A stretch of DNA of 15,814 nucleotides from an uncultured Nostocoides sp. (GCA_936931335.1 CAKZIH010000228.1:1-15814); one strand, 5' to 3'. Shown: positions 6,806 through 12,706, numbered from the stretch's first letter. Numbers and translations are program-made. Notes: generated by a model not told the origin, from the letters alone.

Positions 6806-8091
6806 GCACCGCGGTCACCTCTTCGTCCGGTATGCCGGGTACTCGCCCCGATCCGAATGCCGCGGGCGGTGCCGGCCGGGCCTGGCTCGCCAATCGTTGG
6901 GCGCGGTGGGGGATGCTGGCCCTCGGCGGTCTGCTGGTGCTCTCCACGCTGCGCGTGGTCACCGGCGCCAACGACCTGGATTCCAGTGGCGCGATCGCCG
7001 CAGCATTCGGCCTGGCGGTCCCGATCGCGCTCGCCGGTCTCGGTGGTCTGTGGTCCGAACGCGCCGGCGTGGTCAACATCGGGCTTGAGGGAATGATGAT
7101 CCTCGGCACCTGGTCCTCGGCGTTTTGTGCCTTCCACTGGGGCCCGTGGGTGGGTCTGCTCGGTGGCGCGCTCGGCGGCATGGTCGGTGGGCTCATCCAC
7201 GCGATCGCCACCGTCTACTTCGGCGTCGACCACATCGTCTCCGGGGTCGCGCTGAACATCATCGGCCTGGGCGTAGCGAAGTACCTGGCCTCACGGTTTT
7301 TCGCCGAGCTGCCGGGCGGCGGGCCGACGCAGTCGCCGCCGCTGCCGAGCCCGCCGCGGCTGTCCATCCCCGGGATCGGCGATCCGCTGCTCACCCTGGA
7401 GCGCAAGCACATCTTCCTGGTCTCCGACCTGGCTGGGATCGTGCGCGGCCTGACCATCAATGTGTCGGTGCTGACCCTGATCACCCTGGGGCTCTTCGTG
7501 GCGACCTGGTGGATCCTGTGGCGCACGGCATTCGGGCTGCGCCTGCGCTCGGTGGGTGAGTCGCCGGTGGCGGCCGAGTCGCTCGGTGTGAACGTCTATC
7601 GCTACAAGTTCTTGGCCGTGCTGGCGTCCGGCTTCTTCGCCGGGCTGGGTGGCGCCTTCCTGACCATGGTCGCCTCGAACCTGTTCCGCGACGGGCAGAC
7701 CAGTGGCCGCGGATATATCGGTCTGGCCGCGATGATCTTCGGCAACTGGCGCCCGGGCGGTCTGCTCGCCGGGTCCGCGCTCTTCGGCTTCACCGACGCC
7801 ACCCGCCTGCGCGGCGGCACCGGGGTGCACGCCACCCTGTTGCTGGTCGCGGTGCTGATGTTGCTGATGGGTCTGTGGCAGCTCTTCCGCCGGCGGCGGG
7901 TGCTGCAGGGCATCGTGTCGATCGCCTTCGCCGGGCTGGCCGCCTGGTGGTACTTCGGTAGCGACTCGGTCCCGGGTGAGCTGGCCAGTACCCTGCCCTA
8001 TGTGACGACCCTGCTGGTCCTCGCCTTCGCCGCGCAACGCCTGCGGATGCCGGCCGCGGACGGCCAGATTTATCGTAAGGGCGGCCATTAG
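6802..8091 (+). CDS. Nucleoside ABC transporter permease 2 (NupQ/YufQ-like)
   Basis: The second membrane subunit of the importer. The 429-residue product begins with a roughly 35-residue polar, proline- and glycine-rich cytoplasmic tail. The first membrane segment is near 37-52, and the hallmark NIGLEGMM is at 92-99. IYFGVDH-like text (VYFGVDHIVSGVALNI) marks the cytoplasmic coupling region, and RGYIGLAAMIFGNWRP is typical of this subunit. The C-terminus has about three further hydrophobic segments, somewhat longer than the shortest family members. The ATG overlaps the previous stop (ATGA), and GGAAGGAG at 6787-6794 is seven bases upstream. The TAG stop appears to share its first base with the third base of an ATT codon that is the likely start of cytidine deaminase, continuing the tight overlap pattern of the operon. 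Confidence 0.92.
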   Translation: MSTAVTSSSGMPGTRPDPNAAGGAGRAWLANRWARWGMLALGGLLVLSTLRVVTGANDLDSSGAIAAAFGLAVPIALAGLGGLWSERAGVVNIGLEGMMILGTWSSAFCAFHWGPWVGLLGGALGGMVGGLIHAIATVYFGVDHIVSGVALNIIGLGVAKYLASRFFAELPGGGPTQSPPLPSPPRLSIPGIGDPLLTLERKHIFLVSDLAGIVRGLTINVSVLTLITLGLFVATWWILWRTAFGLRLRSVGESPVAAESLGVNVYRYKFLAVLASGFFAGLGGAFLTMVASNLFRDGQTSGRGYIGLAAMIFGNWRPGGLLAGSALFGFTDATRLRGGTGVHATLLLVAVLMLLMGLWQLFRRRRVLQGIVSIAFAGLAAWWYFGSDSVPGELASTLPYVTTLLVLAFAAQRLRMPAADGQIYRKGGH

Positions 8092-8530
8092 CCGCCCGCC
8101 CGCCGGCGCGGGGGACTCCGCGACCAGCGATGGGATCGATTGGGAGGGCCTGCGCCGGGCCGCGGTCGAGGCGGCGGCGCGCGCATACTGCCCGTACTCG
8201 GGGTTCCCGGTCGGCGTGGCCGGGGTGACCACCGACGGGCGGATGTTCACCGGCTGCAATGTGGAGAACGCCGGGTATGGCGTGGGGTTGTGCGCCGAAT
8301 GCGGCCTGGTGTCCGCGCTGCACATCGGTGGCGGCGGGAAATTCGCGGCGGTCTATTGCGTCGGTGGTGACGGGCAGGCGCTGATGCCGTGCGGGCGCTG
8401 CCGGCAACTGTTGTGGGAGAACGGCGGCGCGGACTGCCTGCTGATGACCCCCGAGGGCATCCTGGCGATGACCCAGGTCTTGCCCCAGGCGTTCGGGCCC
8501 GAGGATCTGAAGACGCGCTCCGGCCGCTGA
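8087..8530 (+). CDS. cdd: Cytidine deaminase, no canonical start codon
   Basis: Zinc-dependent hydrolytic deamination of cytidine and deoxycytidine to uridine and deoxyuridine in the cytoplasm, processing what the importer brings in. Motifs are CPYSGFPVG, GCNVENAGYG, the catalytic CAE (69-71 counted from 8087) and PCGRCRQ (101-107), giving the three zinc cysteines and the catalytic glutamate. The C-terminal MTPEG...LPQAFGPEDL is typical of actinobacterial members. The frame is open from a TGA at 8003-8005 but has no ATG, GTG or TTG until GTG 8216, which would delete the CPYSGFPVG helix and strand. ATT 8087 overlaps the permease stop (ATTAG) and has AAGG at 8077-8080 six bases upstream, giving 147 residues (MSRPPAGAG... 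if read as Met). ATC 8135 would give 131, nearer the usual length but without a ribosome site. A one-base loss in GGG 8132-8134, next to ATG 8130, is the other explanation. Confidence 0.85.
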   Translation: MSRPPAGAGDSATSDGIDWEGLRRAAVEAAARAYCPYSGFPVGVAGVTTDGRMFTGCNVENAGYGVGLCAECGLVSALHIGGGGKFAAVYCVGGDGQALMPCGRCRQLLWENGGADCLLMTPEGILAMTQVLPQAFGPEDLKTRSGR

Positions 8531-8553
8531 GCGCCGCCGTATGCAGATCCCAT
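8517..8553. repeat. 37-bp imperfect direct repeat, copy 1 (over the end of cdd)
   Basis: Runs from GCTCCGGCCGCTGA to CCCAT and matches 9989-10025 at 33 of 37 positions by my alignment. The mismatches are at 8531, 8542, 8545 and 8548. This copy holds the cdd stop codon and a promoter-like TATGCA followed by ATT instead of ATG. Confidence 0.75.
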
Positions 8554-8586
8554 TGGACATCGGTGTCGTCGCCGAGTTCATGAACG

Positions 8587-8601
8587 CGGGTCGCTGACCC
8601 G
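8587..8601. terminator. Hairpin between convergent cdd and lysE-type genes
   Basis: CGGGTC and GACCCG arms flank a three-base loop, between two converging genes. It is a plausible bidirectional terminator, without a T-tract. Confidence 0.4.
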
Positions 8602-8607
8602 GGGCGG

Positions 8608-9237
8608 TCAAGCGGCTGCGCGCACGGCTTCGACGATGATGAGCGCGGCAAGCGCGAGGTACACCGTCGCCGCGAGATAGCTCAGCGTCGCCTGCGCGCC
8701 AGGGCGATTGACGAAGCGGCTGTTCAGGGTGCCCGCGCATACCCCGACCGCGCCATAGAGCACGACCTCGGTCGCGACATTCACCGCCCCGAGCATGGCC
8801 AGTTGCGCCTGGACGTGTTCCGCGTGCCCCACGAAGCGGGGCAAGACGGCCACGAAGAAGAGGATCAACTTCGGATTGGTCAGGCTCACCAGCAGGCCCC
8901 GCAGATACCACCGCCCGTCGGTCGCCCCCTCGGCGGCGGTGCCGCCGGCGCGAGCGTGCCGCACCGTGGTGACGGCCAACCAGAGCAGGTATGCCGCCCC
9001 GCCCAGCTTCACGACGGTCAGCGCACCCGGGTGGTCCGCGGCCACCCGGCCGAGGCCAAGGACGGCGGTGGCGGCATACACGCTCATACCGGTGCCGATC
9101 CCCAGGATGGCACGCACCGCGGCGGCGCGGCCGCCCTTCAGCCCGACCGCGAGCAGGTACATCATGTCCGGCCCGGGCGGGGCCAGGAAGACCAGGATGA
9201 CCGCCAGGAATCCCGGGAGCACGGAGAAGTCGAGCAT
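8608..9237 (-). CDS. LysE/RhtB family exporter
   Basis: A small inner-membrane exporter of the LysE/RhtB superfamily, whose members pump out amino acids or derivatives; the real substrate is unknown. The 209-residue product is hydrophobic with about six membrane segments. It shows the N-terminal family motif APPGPDMMYLLAVGLKGG near residues 19-36 and the mid-protein NPKLILFFVAVLPRFV. The start MLDFSVLPGFLAV is the usual N-terminus; a longer open frame upstream only adds unrelated arginine-rich sequence across the intergenic region. A weak GAAAGG at 9249-9254 (as read on the minus strand) precedes it. It diverges from the CGNR regulator gene at 9332 with a perfect dyad between them, the classical arrangement of a transporter and its local regulator. 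It converges on cytidine deaminase. Confidence 0.88.
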   Translation of the reverse strand: MLDFSVLPGFLAVILVFLAPPGPDMMYLLAVGLKGGRAAAVRAILGIGTGMSVYAATAVLGLGRVAADHPGALTVVKLGGAAYLLWLAVTTVRHARAGGTAAEGATDGRWYLRGLLVSLTNPKLILFFVAVLPRFVGHAEHVQAQLAMLGAVNVATEVVLYGAVGVCAGTLNSRFVNRPGAQATLSYLAATVYLALAALIIVEAVRAAA

Positions 9238-9265
9238 CAGCCCGCGGGCCTTTCGATTGATCAGA

Positions 9266-9288
9266 TGGAACCGTCTTAGCCGGTTCCA
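9266..9288. promoter_or_regulatory. Candidate operator, 8-bp perfect inverted repeat, in the divergent lysE/CGNR promoter region
   Basis: TGGAACCG (9266-9273) and CGGTTCCA (9281-9288) are exact complements separated by seven bases. The site lies 29-51 bases upstream of the lysE-type ATG and 44-66 bases upstream of the regulator ATG. Its size fits a dimeric regulator, with the CGNR protein as an obvious candidate. Confidence 0.55.
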
Positions 9289-9319
9289 CTCTAACGGGAG
9301 TGGTCGCACCTCGGATCGG

Positions 9320-9325
9320 TATGGT
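9320..9325 (+). promoter_or_regulatory. -10 element, probable leaderless promoter of the CGNR gene
   Basis: TATGGT ends exactly seven bases before the A of ATG 9332. There is no Shine-Dalgarno sequence in front of that ATG, so a leaderless mRNA is likely. Confidence 0.5.
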
Positions 9326-9331
9326 GGGTCG

Positions 9332-9904
9332 ATGTCCCGCGCGCAGGTCGATGGCTTCCGGACCGGCGAGGTGCTGGCCACGGTGTTCACCGGGACGCTG
9401 ACGGAGCGGCGAGGTGCTGCGGTCGAGCACTTGCCGACCCCGCAGCGGCTGCTCGACTGGCTGGCCGTGAATGGCCTGGCCGTCGCGCGCTGCACCGCCA
9501 GGGAGCACCAACAGGCCCTGCAGTTGCGAGAGGCGATTCATCTCGCCGCGACCGCGGTGGCGACGGGATCATCGCTGCCGGCGGAAGCGGTCCGGGTGAT
9601 CAACGAGGCCGCCGGGAATGGCCGGGCCGGGGCTCAACTGAGTCCGGAGGCGGAGCGCACCTGGAGTCTGGGCGGGCCGAGAGCGCCGGGTGTCGTCGAT
9701 GCCCTCGCGGTCATCGCGGCGGACGCGATCGCGGTCCTGAGTTCGGGCGCCCGGCTCGCCCTGTGCGCATCACCGTCGTGTCGCGCGGTTTTCGTCGACA
9801 CCAGCCACAGCCGGAGCCGCCGCTGGTGCGATATGAACACCTGCGGCAACAAACTCAAGAAGGCCCGCTATCGAGGGCAGAGTGCAGCCGATCCGGTCAC
9901 GTGA
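9332..9904 (+). CDS. CGNR zinc-finger / ABATE domain protein, putative transcription regulator
   Basis: Members of the ABATE/zf-CGNR family are annotated as putative stress-induced transcription regulators; DNA binding is by the C-terminal zinc finger and the N-terminal ABATE domain may sense a ligand. The 190-residue product has the ABATE region at about 8-135 (including the TPQRLLDWLAVNGL stretch and the helical REAIHLAATAV). The finger has Cys145 and Cys150 (CASPSC) with Cys166 and Cys171 (CDMNTC). The motif that names the family reads CGNK here, not CGNR. The start is ATG 9332 because TATGGT is at the leaderless distance and because the open frame further upstream is antisense to the LysE-type gene. 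It diverges from that exporter and probably controls it, and perhaps itself, through the dyad at 9266-9288; that role is inferred. Confidence 0.88.
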   Translation: MSRAQVDGFRTGEVLATVFTGTLTERRGAAVEHLPTPQRLLDWLAVNGLAVARCTAREHQQALQLREAIHLAATAVATGSSLPAEAVRVINEAAGNGRAGAQLSPEAERTWSLGGPRAPGVVDALAVIAADAIAVLSSGARLALCASPSCRAVFVDTSHSRSRRWCDMNTCGNKLKKARYRGQSAADPVT

Positions 9905-9915
9905 ATGCCAGCGCC

Positions 9916-9938
9916 GGTCTCTCGGACAGGCGGAGACC
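9916..9938 (+). terminator. Stem-loop downstream of the CGNR gene
   Basis: GGTCTC (9916-9921) pairs with GAGACC (9933-9938) across an 11-base loop, 12 bases after the stop codon. There is no T-run. Confidence 0.35.
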
Positions 9939-9988
9939 ACGCGTCGTCACTCACGCCCGCCGAGGGGTTCAGACCAGGTCGCGCCGCC

Positions 9989-10025
9989 GCTCCGGCCGCT
10001 GACCGCCGCCGTACGCTGACCCCAT
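9989..10025. repeat. 37-bp imperfect direct repeat, copy 2 (promoter of the gene at 10024)
   Basis: Matches 8517-8553 at 33 of 37 positions. This copy holds the -10 element TACGCT and ends in the first two bases of the ATG at 10024. The two copies bracket the lysE-type and CGNR genes. Confidence 0.75.
10012..10017 (+). promoter_or_regulatory. -10 element, probable leaderless promoter of the small gene at 10024
   Basis: TACGCT fits TANNNT and ends seven bases before the A of ATG 10024. No ribosome-binding site is seen before that ATG. Confidence 0.45.
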
Positions 10026-10245
10026 GGCTGCAACGTCCCCCGAGGAACGTCTGCGGATCGCTCTCGAGATGGCCGATCTCGGAGTGGAGATGACCCGGGC
10101 TCGGTTGCGGCGCGAAAACCCCGATCTCGACGAGACCGGACTGCTGCGCGCGATCGAGGAGTGGTTGCATGACCGTCCCGGTGCGCCCTTCGGTGACTGC
10201 CCTGGACGGCTCTCCACGCGGACGATTGAGACCGGGCCAGCGTGA
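10024..10245 (+). CDS. Small helical protein of unknown function, partner of a nucleotidyltransferase
   Basis: A 73-residue soluble protein, largely charged and helical for its first 50 residues (SPEERLRIALEMADLGVEM, then TRARLRRENPDLDE and AIEEWLHDRPG), with a loose tail. I recognise no named domain. Small proteins with this SPEERLRIAL...LRREN pattern are, as I recall, often found just in front of nucleotidyltransferase genes, and here the stop overlaps the next start as GTGA, so the two are made together. That gene order and size resemble an antitoxin or regulator before a nucleotidyltransferase toxin, but the function is inferred. The start is supported by the leaderless -10 at 10012-10017 and by the lack of any nearby alternative. 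The gene lies at the right-hand copy of the 37-bp repeat. Confidence 0.75.
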   Translation: MAATSPEERLRIALEMADLGVEMTRARLRRENPDLDETGLLRAIEEWLHDRPGAPFGDCPGRLSTRTIETGPA

Positions 10246-10850
10246 CTGGCGCCCTGCTCGCCTCGCTGACGGAGGTTGCCCGCGATCTCGAACTCATCGG
10301 TGCCCGATGGGCTTTGATCGGGGGCTTTGCCGTCTCTGCGCGCGCCGAGCCGCGGTTCACTCGCGACGTGGACATCTGCGTGGTCGCCGAGAGTGACACG
10401 AGCGCGGAACTGCTCACCCAGGCACTGCTGGGACTCGGCTACACCGTGGACGCGCTAGTCGAGCACGAGAGGGTGGGTCGCCTCGCGACGGTCCGGCTGG
10501 TCTCACCCATTCCCGGTGGTGTCCTCGTCGATCTGCTCTTCGCCTCCTCCGGTATCGAGGATGAGATCGTCTCGTCCGCCGACGAGTTGGAGATCGCCGC
10601 GGACCTGGTCGTCCCGGTTGCGACAGCCGCCCACCTTGTCGTCCTCAAGCTGCTTGCGCGAGACGACCGGACCCGACCGCAGGATCAGATGGATCTGCTT
10701 GCCCTTCGCCGGACACTGTCGCCCGACGACGAGGCCGAGGTGAGGCGGTGCTCGGCGTTGGTGACCAAGCGCGGCTTCAACCGGGACCGCGACCTCACCG
10801 CGGCCGCGCAGGCCTATTTGGCTGACGACGCCGGTGCAGTCAGCTCCTGA
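10242..10850 (+). CDS. Nucleotidyltransferase-fold protein (AbiEii/MNT-like), possible toxin
   Basis: A 202-residue protein with the polymerase-beta-type nucleotidyltransferase core: WALIGGFAVSARAEPRFTRDVDI carries the GG motif at 27-28 and the metal-binding pair Asp42 and Asp44. VLVDLLF gives the third acidic residue, Asp97. The C-terminal half is helical with HLVVLKLLARDDRTRPQDQMDLLAL, a stretch common in AbiEii/DUF6036-like proteins. Such enzymes transfer nucleotides to tRNA, proteins or small molecules, and several are toxins of type IV or MNT-HEPN-type modules. The GTG start overlaps the stop of the 73-residue gene by four bases and lacks its own ribosome site, so translation is probably coupled. 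The target and toxicity are not shown. It converges on the CDF gene with a perfect stem-loop between. Confidence 0.82.
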   Translation: MTGALLASLTEVARDLELIGARWALIGGFAVSARAEPRFTRDVDICVVAESDTSAELLTQALLGLGYTVDALVEHERVGRLATVRLVSPIPGGVLVDLLFASSGIEDEIVSSADELEIAADLVVPVATAAHLVVLKLLARDDRTRPQDQMDLLALRRTLSPDDEAEVRRCSALVTKRGFNRDRDLTAAAQAYLADDAGAVSS

Positions 10851-10851
10851 G

Positions 10852-10877
10852 CGTCGATCGCGGCGAGCTGATCGACG
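10852..10877. terminator. Bidirectional stem-loop between convergent nucleotidyltransferase and CDF genes
   Basis: CGTCGATC (10852-10859) and GATCGACG (10870-10877) are exact complements around a ten-base loop, immediately after the nucleotidyltransferase stop. A second, smaller stem (GAGGC/GCCTC, 10895-10910) lies before the CDF stop. Placement suggests termination for both strands, though there is no T-tract. Confidence 0.5.
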
Positions 10878-10921
10878 GCCCGATCCCACCTCGCGAGGCG
10901 CGGATGCCTCGAGCCGGGTCG

Positions 10922-11983
10922 TCAGGCCGCAGCCGGGTCGCGCGGAAGCAGGCTCGGGCGGTCGGGGGTAGCCAGGGTGAGGATGGCCTCGGCGACCATC
11001 TCGTGGCCGCGCAGTTCCTCGCCGAGCCGGTCCAGGGTGACGGCGAGTTCGTGCTCGGGATGGTCACCGGTGAGGTCGACGGCGGCGATCAGGAAGACGG
11101 TGTCCGGTCCGACCCATTCCAGGAAGAGATAGGTGACGCGGTCGATCTCCGGGTGGGCGAGCAGCGCCCGGAGCACCTTGTCCTGCTGGGCCGGGCTGAC
11201 GACCTGACCGTTGAGGAAGGCCCGGTTGCGGTTGATCAGCACGACAGCGACCACGCCCAGCAGCACCCCGACGAGGATCGATCCGATCGCGTCATAGGCG
11301 GCATTGCCGGTCAATTGGTGCAAGCCGATGCCCGCACCCGCGATCAGCAAACCGATCAACGCGGCGCTGTCCTCGGCGAAGACGGCGCGCAGGGTCGGGT
11401 CGGGGGTGGACCAGACATACCGCAGGCCGGAGATGCCCCGGCGCCGGGCGGCGGTGCGGGCCTGCCGGTAGGCCTGCAGCCAGGAGACGCCTTCCAGGGC
11501 GAATGACAGGCCGAGGACCGCATACGCCCAGCCGTAATCGGCGGCCTCTTCCGGATGTTGCAGCGAGCCGATCCCGTGCCAGATCGACACCAAGGAGCCC
11601 GCGCTGAACAGCCCGAACGCGGCGAACATCGACCAGATGTAGGCCTCGCGACCGAAACCGAGGGGATGGTTCTTGTCGCGCGGGTGGTCGGAGCGGCGCT
11701 CGGCGATGAGCAGGAAGACCTCGTTGCCGGCATCCGCCCAGGAGTGCGCCGCCTCGGCGACCATGGACGCCGATCCGGTGATCAGGGCGACCACGCTCTT
11801 GGCGACCGCGATCAGGGCGTTCGCGCCGAGGGCGACGAGCACCGTGAGCAGGGTGCCGCCACCCTTCTTCTCGCCGTCCTCGCCGCCCTCTGCCGAGGCG
11901 CTATCCCGGCCGAAGTCCGAGAACCTCGTGGGCTGCGCGTCGGCGGCACCGCCGGTGGGTGACTCGGCGGGAGTGGACGGCAT
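10922..11983 (-). CDS. Cation diffusion facilitator family transporter
   Basis: A membrane proton/divalent-metal antiporter; CDF proteins export zinc, iron, manganese or cobalt. The 353-residue product has a charged N-terminal tail of about 43 residues ending in a lysine/glycine cluster, then about six membrane segments. The metal-site motif HSWADAGNE gives His80 and Asp84 in the second segment. The HPLGFGREAYIWSMFAAFGLFSAGS stretch, seen in parts at 106-130, is characteristic. AEDSAALIGLLIA near 203-215 is in the fifth segment. The cytosolic metal-binding C-domain runs from about 260 to the end (EWVGPDTVFLIAAVDL). The metal is not predictable. ATG 11983 is chosen because homologous sequence begins shortly after and GACAAT sits at -12 to -7; open frame further upstream is not conserved-looking. 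A concentric array of GGACGCA half-sites lies just upstream. Confidence 0.88.
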   Translation of the reverse strand: MPSTPAESPTGGAADAQPTRFSDFGRDSASAEGGEDGEKKGGGTLLTVLVALGANALIAVAKSVVALITGSASMVAEAAHSWADAGNEVFLLIAERRSDHPRDKNHPLGFGREAYIWSMFAAFGLFSAGSLVSIWHGIGSLQHPEEAADYGWAYAVLGLSFALEGVSWLQAYRQARTAARRRGISGLRYVWSTPDPTLRAVFAEDSAALIGLLIAGAGIGLHQLTGNAAYDAIGSILVGVLLGVVAVVLINRNRAFLNGQVVSPAQQDKVLRALLAHPEIDRVTYLFLEWVGPDTVFLIAAVDLTGDHPEHELAVTLDRLGEELRGHEMVAEAILTLATPDRPSLLPRDPAAA

Positions 11984-11989
11984 ACCGCA

Positions 11990-11995
11990 ATTGTC
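11990..11995 (-). promoter_or_regulatory. -10-like element of a possible leaderless CDF promoter
   Basis: Read on the minus strand this is GACAAT. It keeps the two key positions of TANNNT (A at -11, T at -7) relative to a transcript starting on ATG 11983. The first T is replaced by G, so the match is weaker than for the other leaderless candidates. Confidence 0.3.
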
Positions 11996-12025
11996 TCCCG
12001 GACCGGTGCCGGGTCGGGACCGGGC

Positions 12026-12085
12026 GGACGCACCAATCGTCCCCGGACGCACTACTAGCTGCGTCCCTAGCCCGTATGTGCGTCC
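12026..12085. promoter_or_regulatory. Concentric array of four GGACGCA half-sites upstream of the CDF gene
   Basis: GGACGCAC at 12026-12033 pairs with GTGCGTCC at 12078-12085, and GGACGCA at 12045-12051 pairs with TGCGTCC at 12060-12066. Both pairs share the axis 12055.5, and the half-sites on each side are 19 bases apart. The array covers the gap between vapC and the CDF gene and the last codons of vapC. It could be an operator bound by a regulator on one DNA face, or a nested RNA stem-loop. Confidence 0.55.
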
Positions 12086-12474
12086 CCCCGCCCAGCCAAG
12101 TACCTGACCCGTGCGTGGTGGCCGCCCGTCGCCAGCTTCTTGTCGCAGGTCACCAGGGGTGCGTCGAGCGCCTCCCCCAAGGCGAGATAGAACGCGTCGT
12201 AGCTGGTGAACTGATGACGCAGGCGCCATACCCGCTCGCGCAGCGGCTCAAGTTCGTACCGCACGATGGTGAAACTCCAGTAGTCATCCAGGGCCTGCTC
12301 CGCTCGGCTACCCGTCAGCGAGCGACCCAGTTCCAGGCCTCGGAGGACGGAGTTGACCCCGATGTCGAGCAAGCTCGGTGCATGGATCTCCCCGGCCAAG
12401 GCGTCGAGGAGTTCGTCAGCGGGGTCACGCCCCACCAAGGCCTCGACCATGGCTGAGGCGTCGAGGACGATCAC
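12067..12474 (-). CDS. vapC: PIN-domain VapC-like toxin, possibly catalytically impaired
   Basis: VapC toxins are Mg-dependent RNases that cut tRNA or rRNA. The 135-residue product has the PIN layout: VLDASAMVEAL with Asp5 at the N-terminus, YDAFYLALGEAL with Asp93, and VTCDKKLA with Asp111. The second conserved acidic position, normally Glu in a segment like LLDxExxSxLR, reads LLDIGVNSVLRG here, so Gly39 stands where Glu is expected. Asp37, two residues before, is present. The GTG start overlaps the antitoxin stop by four bases (GTGA), the standard VapBC coupling. The C-terminus is a normal PIN tail with a few extra glycine- and histidine-containing residues. The minus-strand pair diverges from thymidine phosphorylase and is followed by the CDF gene. 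Family is secure; toxicity is doubtful. Confidence 0.85.
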   Translation of the reverse strand: MIVLDASAMVEALVGRDPADELLDALAGEIHAPSLLDIGVNSVLRGLELGRSLTGSRAEQALDDYWSFTIVRYELEPLRERVWRLRHQFTSYDAFYLALGEALDAPLVTCDKKLATGGHHARVRYLAGRGDAHTG

Positions 12475-12698
12475 GGTCGACTCGCTCGCAGTTCATCGAG
12501 GATCCTGTCGGCCAGCACCCCCTCGGCTCGGTCGTGGGCGCGCAGCCGCGCCGCAATCTCCGCATTGGTCGGCCGCGCGGCGAGGGCAGCCAACTGGGCG
12601 CTGACATACATGGACAACGACTGGCCTTGGGCCGCGGCGCGCCGCTTGAGTGCGTCGGCGACCTCTTGCGGGACATCGCGGATGTAGAGCGTCGTCAT
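12471..12698 (-). CDS. vapB: VapB/FitA-like ribbon-helix-helix antitoxin
   Basis: The antitoxin partner of the adjacent PIN protein; it would bind its own promoter through the N-terminal ribbon-helix-helix and block the toxin with its C-terminus. The 75-residue product begins TTLYIRDVPQEVADALKRRA (the beta strand and first helix), continues GQSLSMYVSAQLAALA (second helix), and has the linker PTNAEIAARLR, typical of FitA-type antitoxins. The C-terminal helix ends LADRILDELRASRP. ATG 12698 is the natural start. A GGGGGAA run lies only two to three bases upstream and a TAGCAT -10 element ends eight bases upstream, so the mRNA is probably leaderless or nearly so. The stop overlaps the toxin GTG by four bases. 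Confidence 0.87.
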   Translation of the reverse strand: MTTLYIRDVPQEVADALKRRAAAQGQSLSMYVSAQLAALAARPTNAEIAARLRAHDRAEGVLADRILDELRASRP

Positions 12699-12706
12699 AT
12701 TCCCCC

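Noticed and set aside
8216..8218. GTG 8216 as start of cytidine deaminase
   Set aside because: It would remove the conserved CPYSGFPVG segment and leave a 104-residue protein, too short for the family.
8795..9331. Upstream extension of the CGNR gene frame
   Set aside because: This part is antisense to the LysE-type gene and the divergent promoter; ATG 9332 has a well-placed -10.
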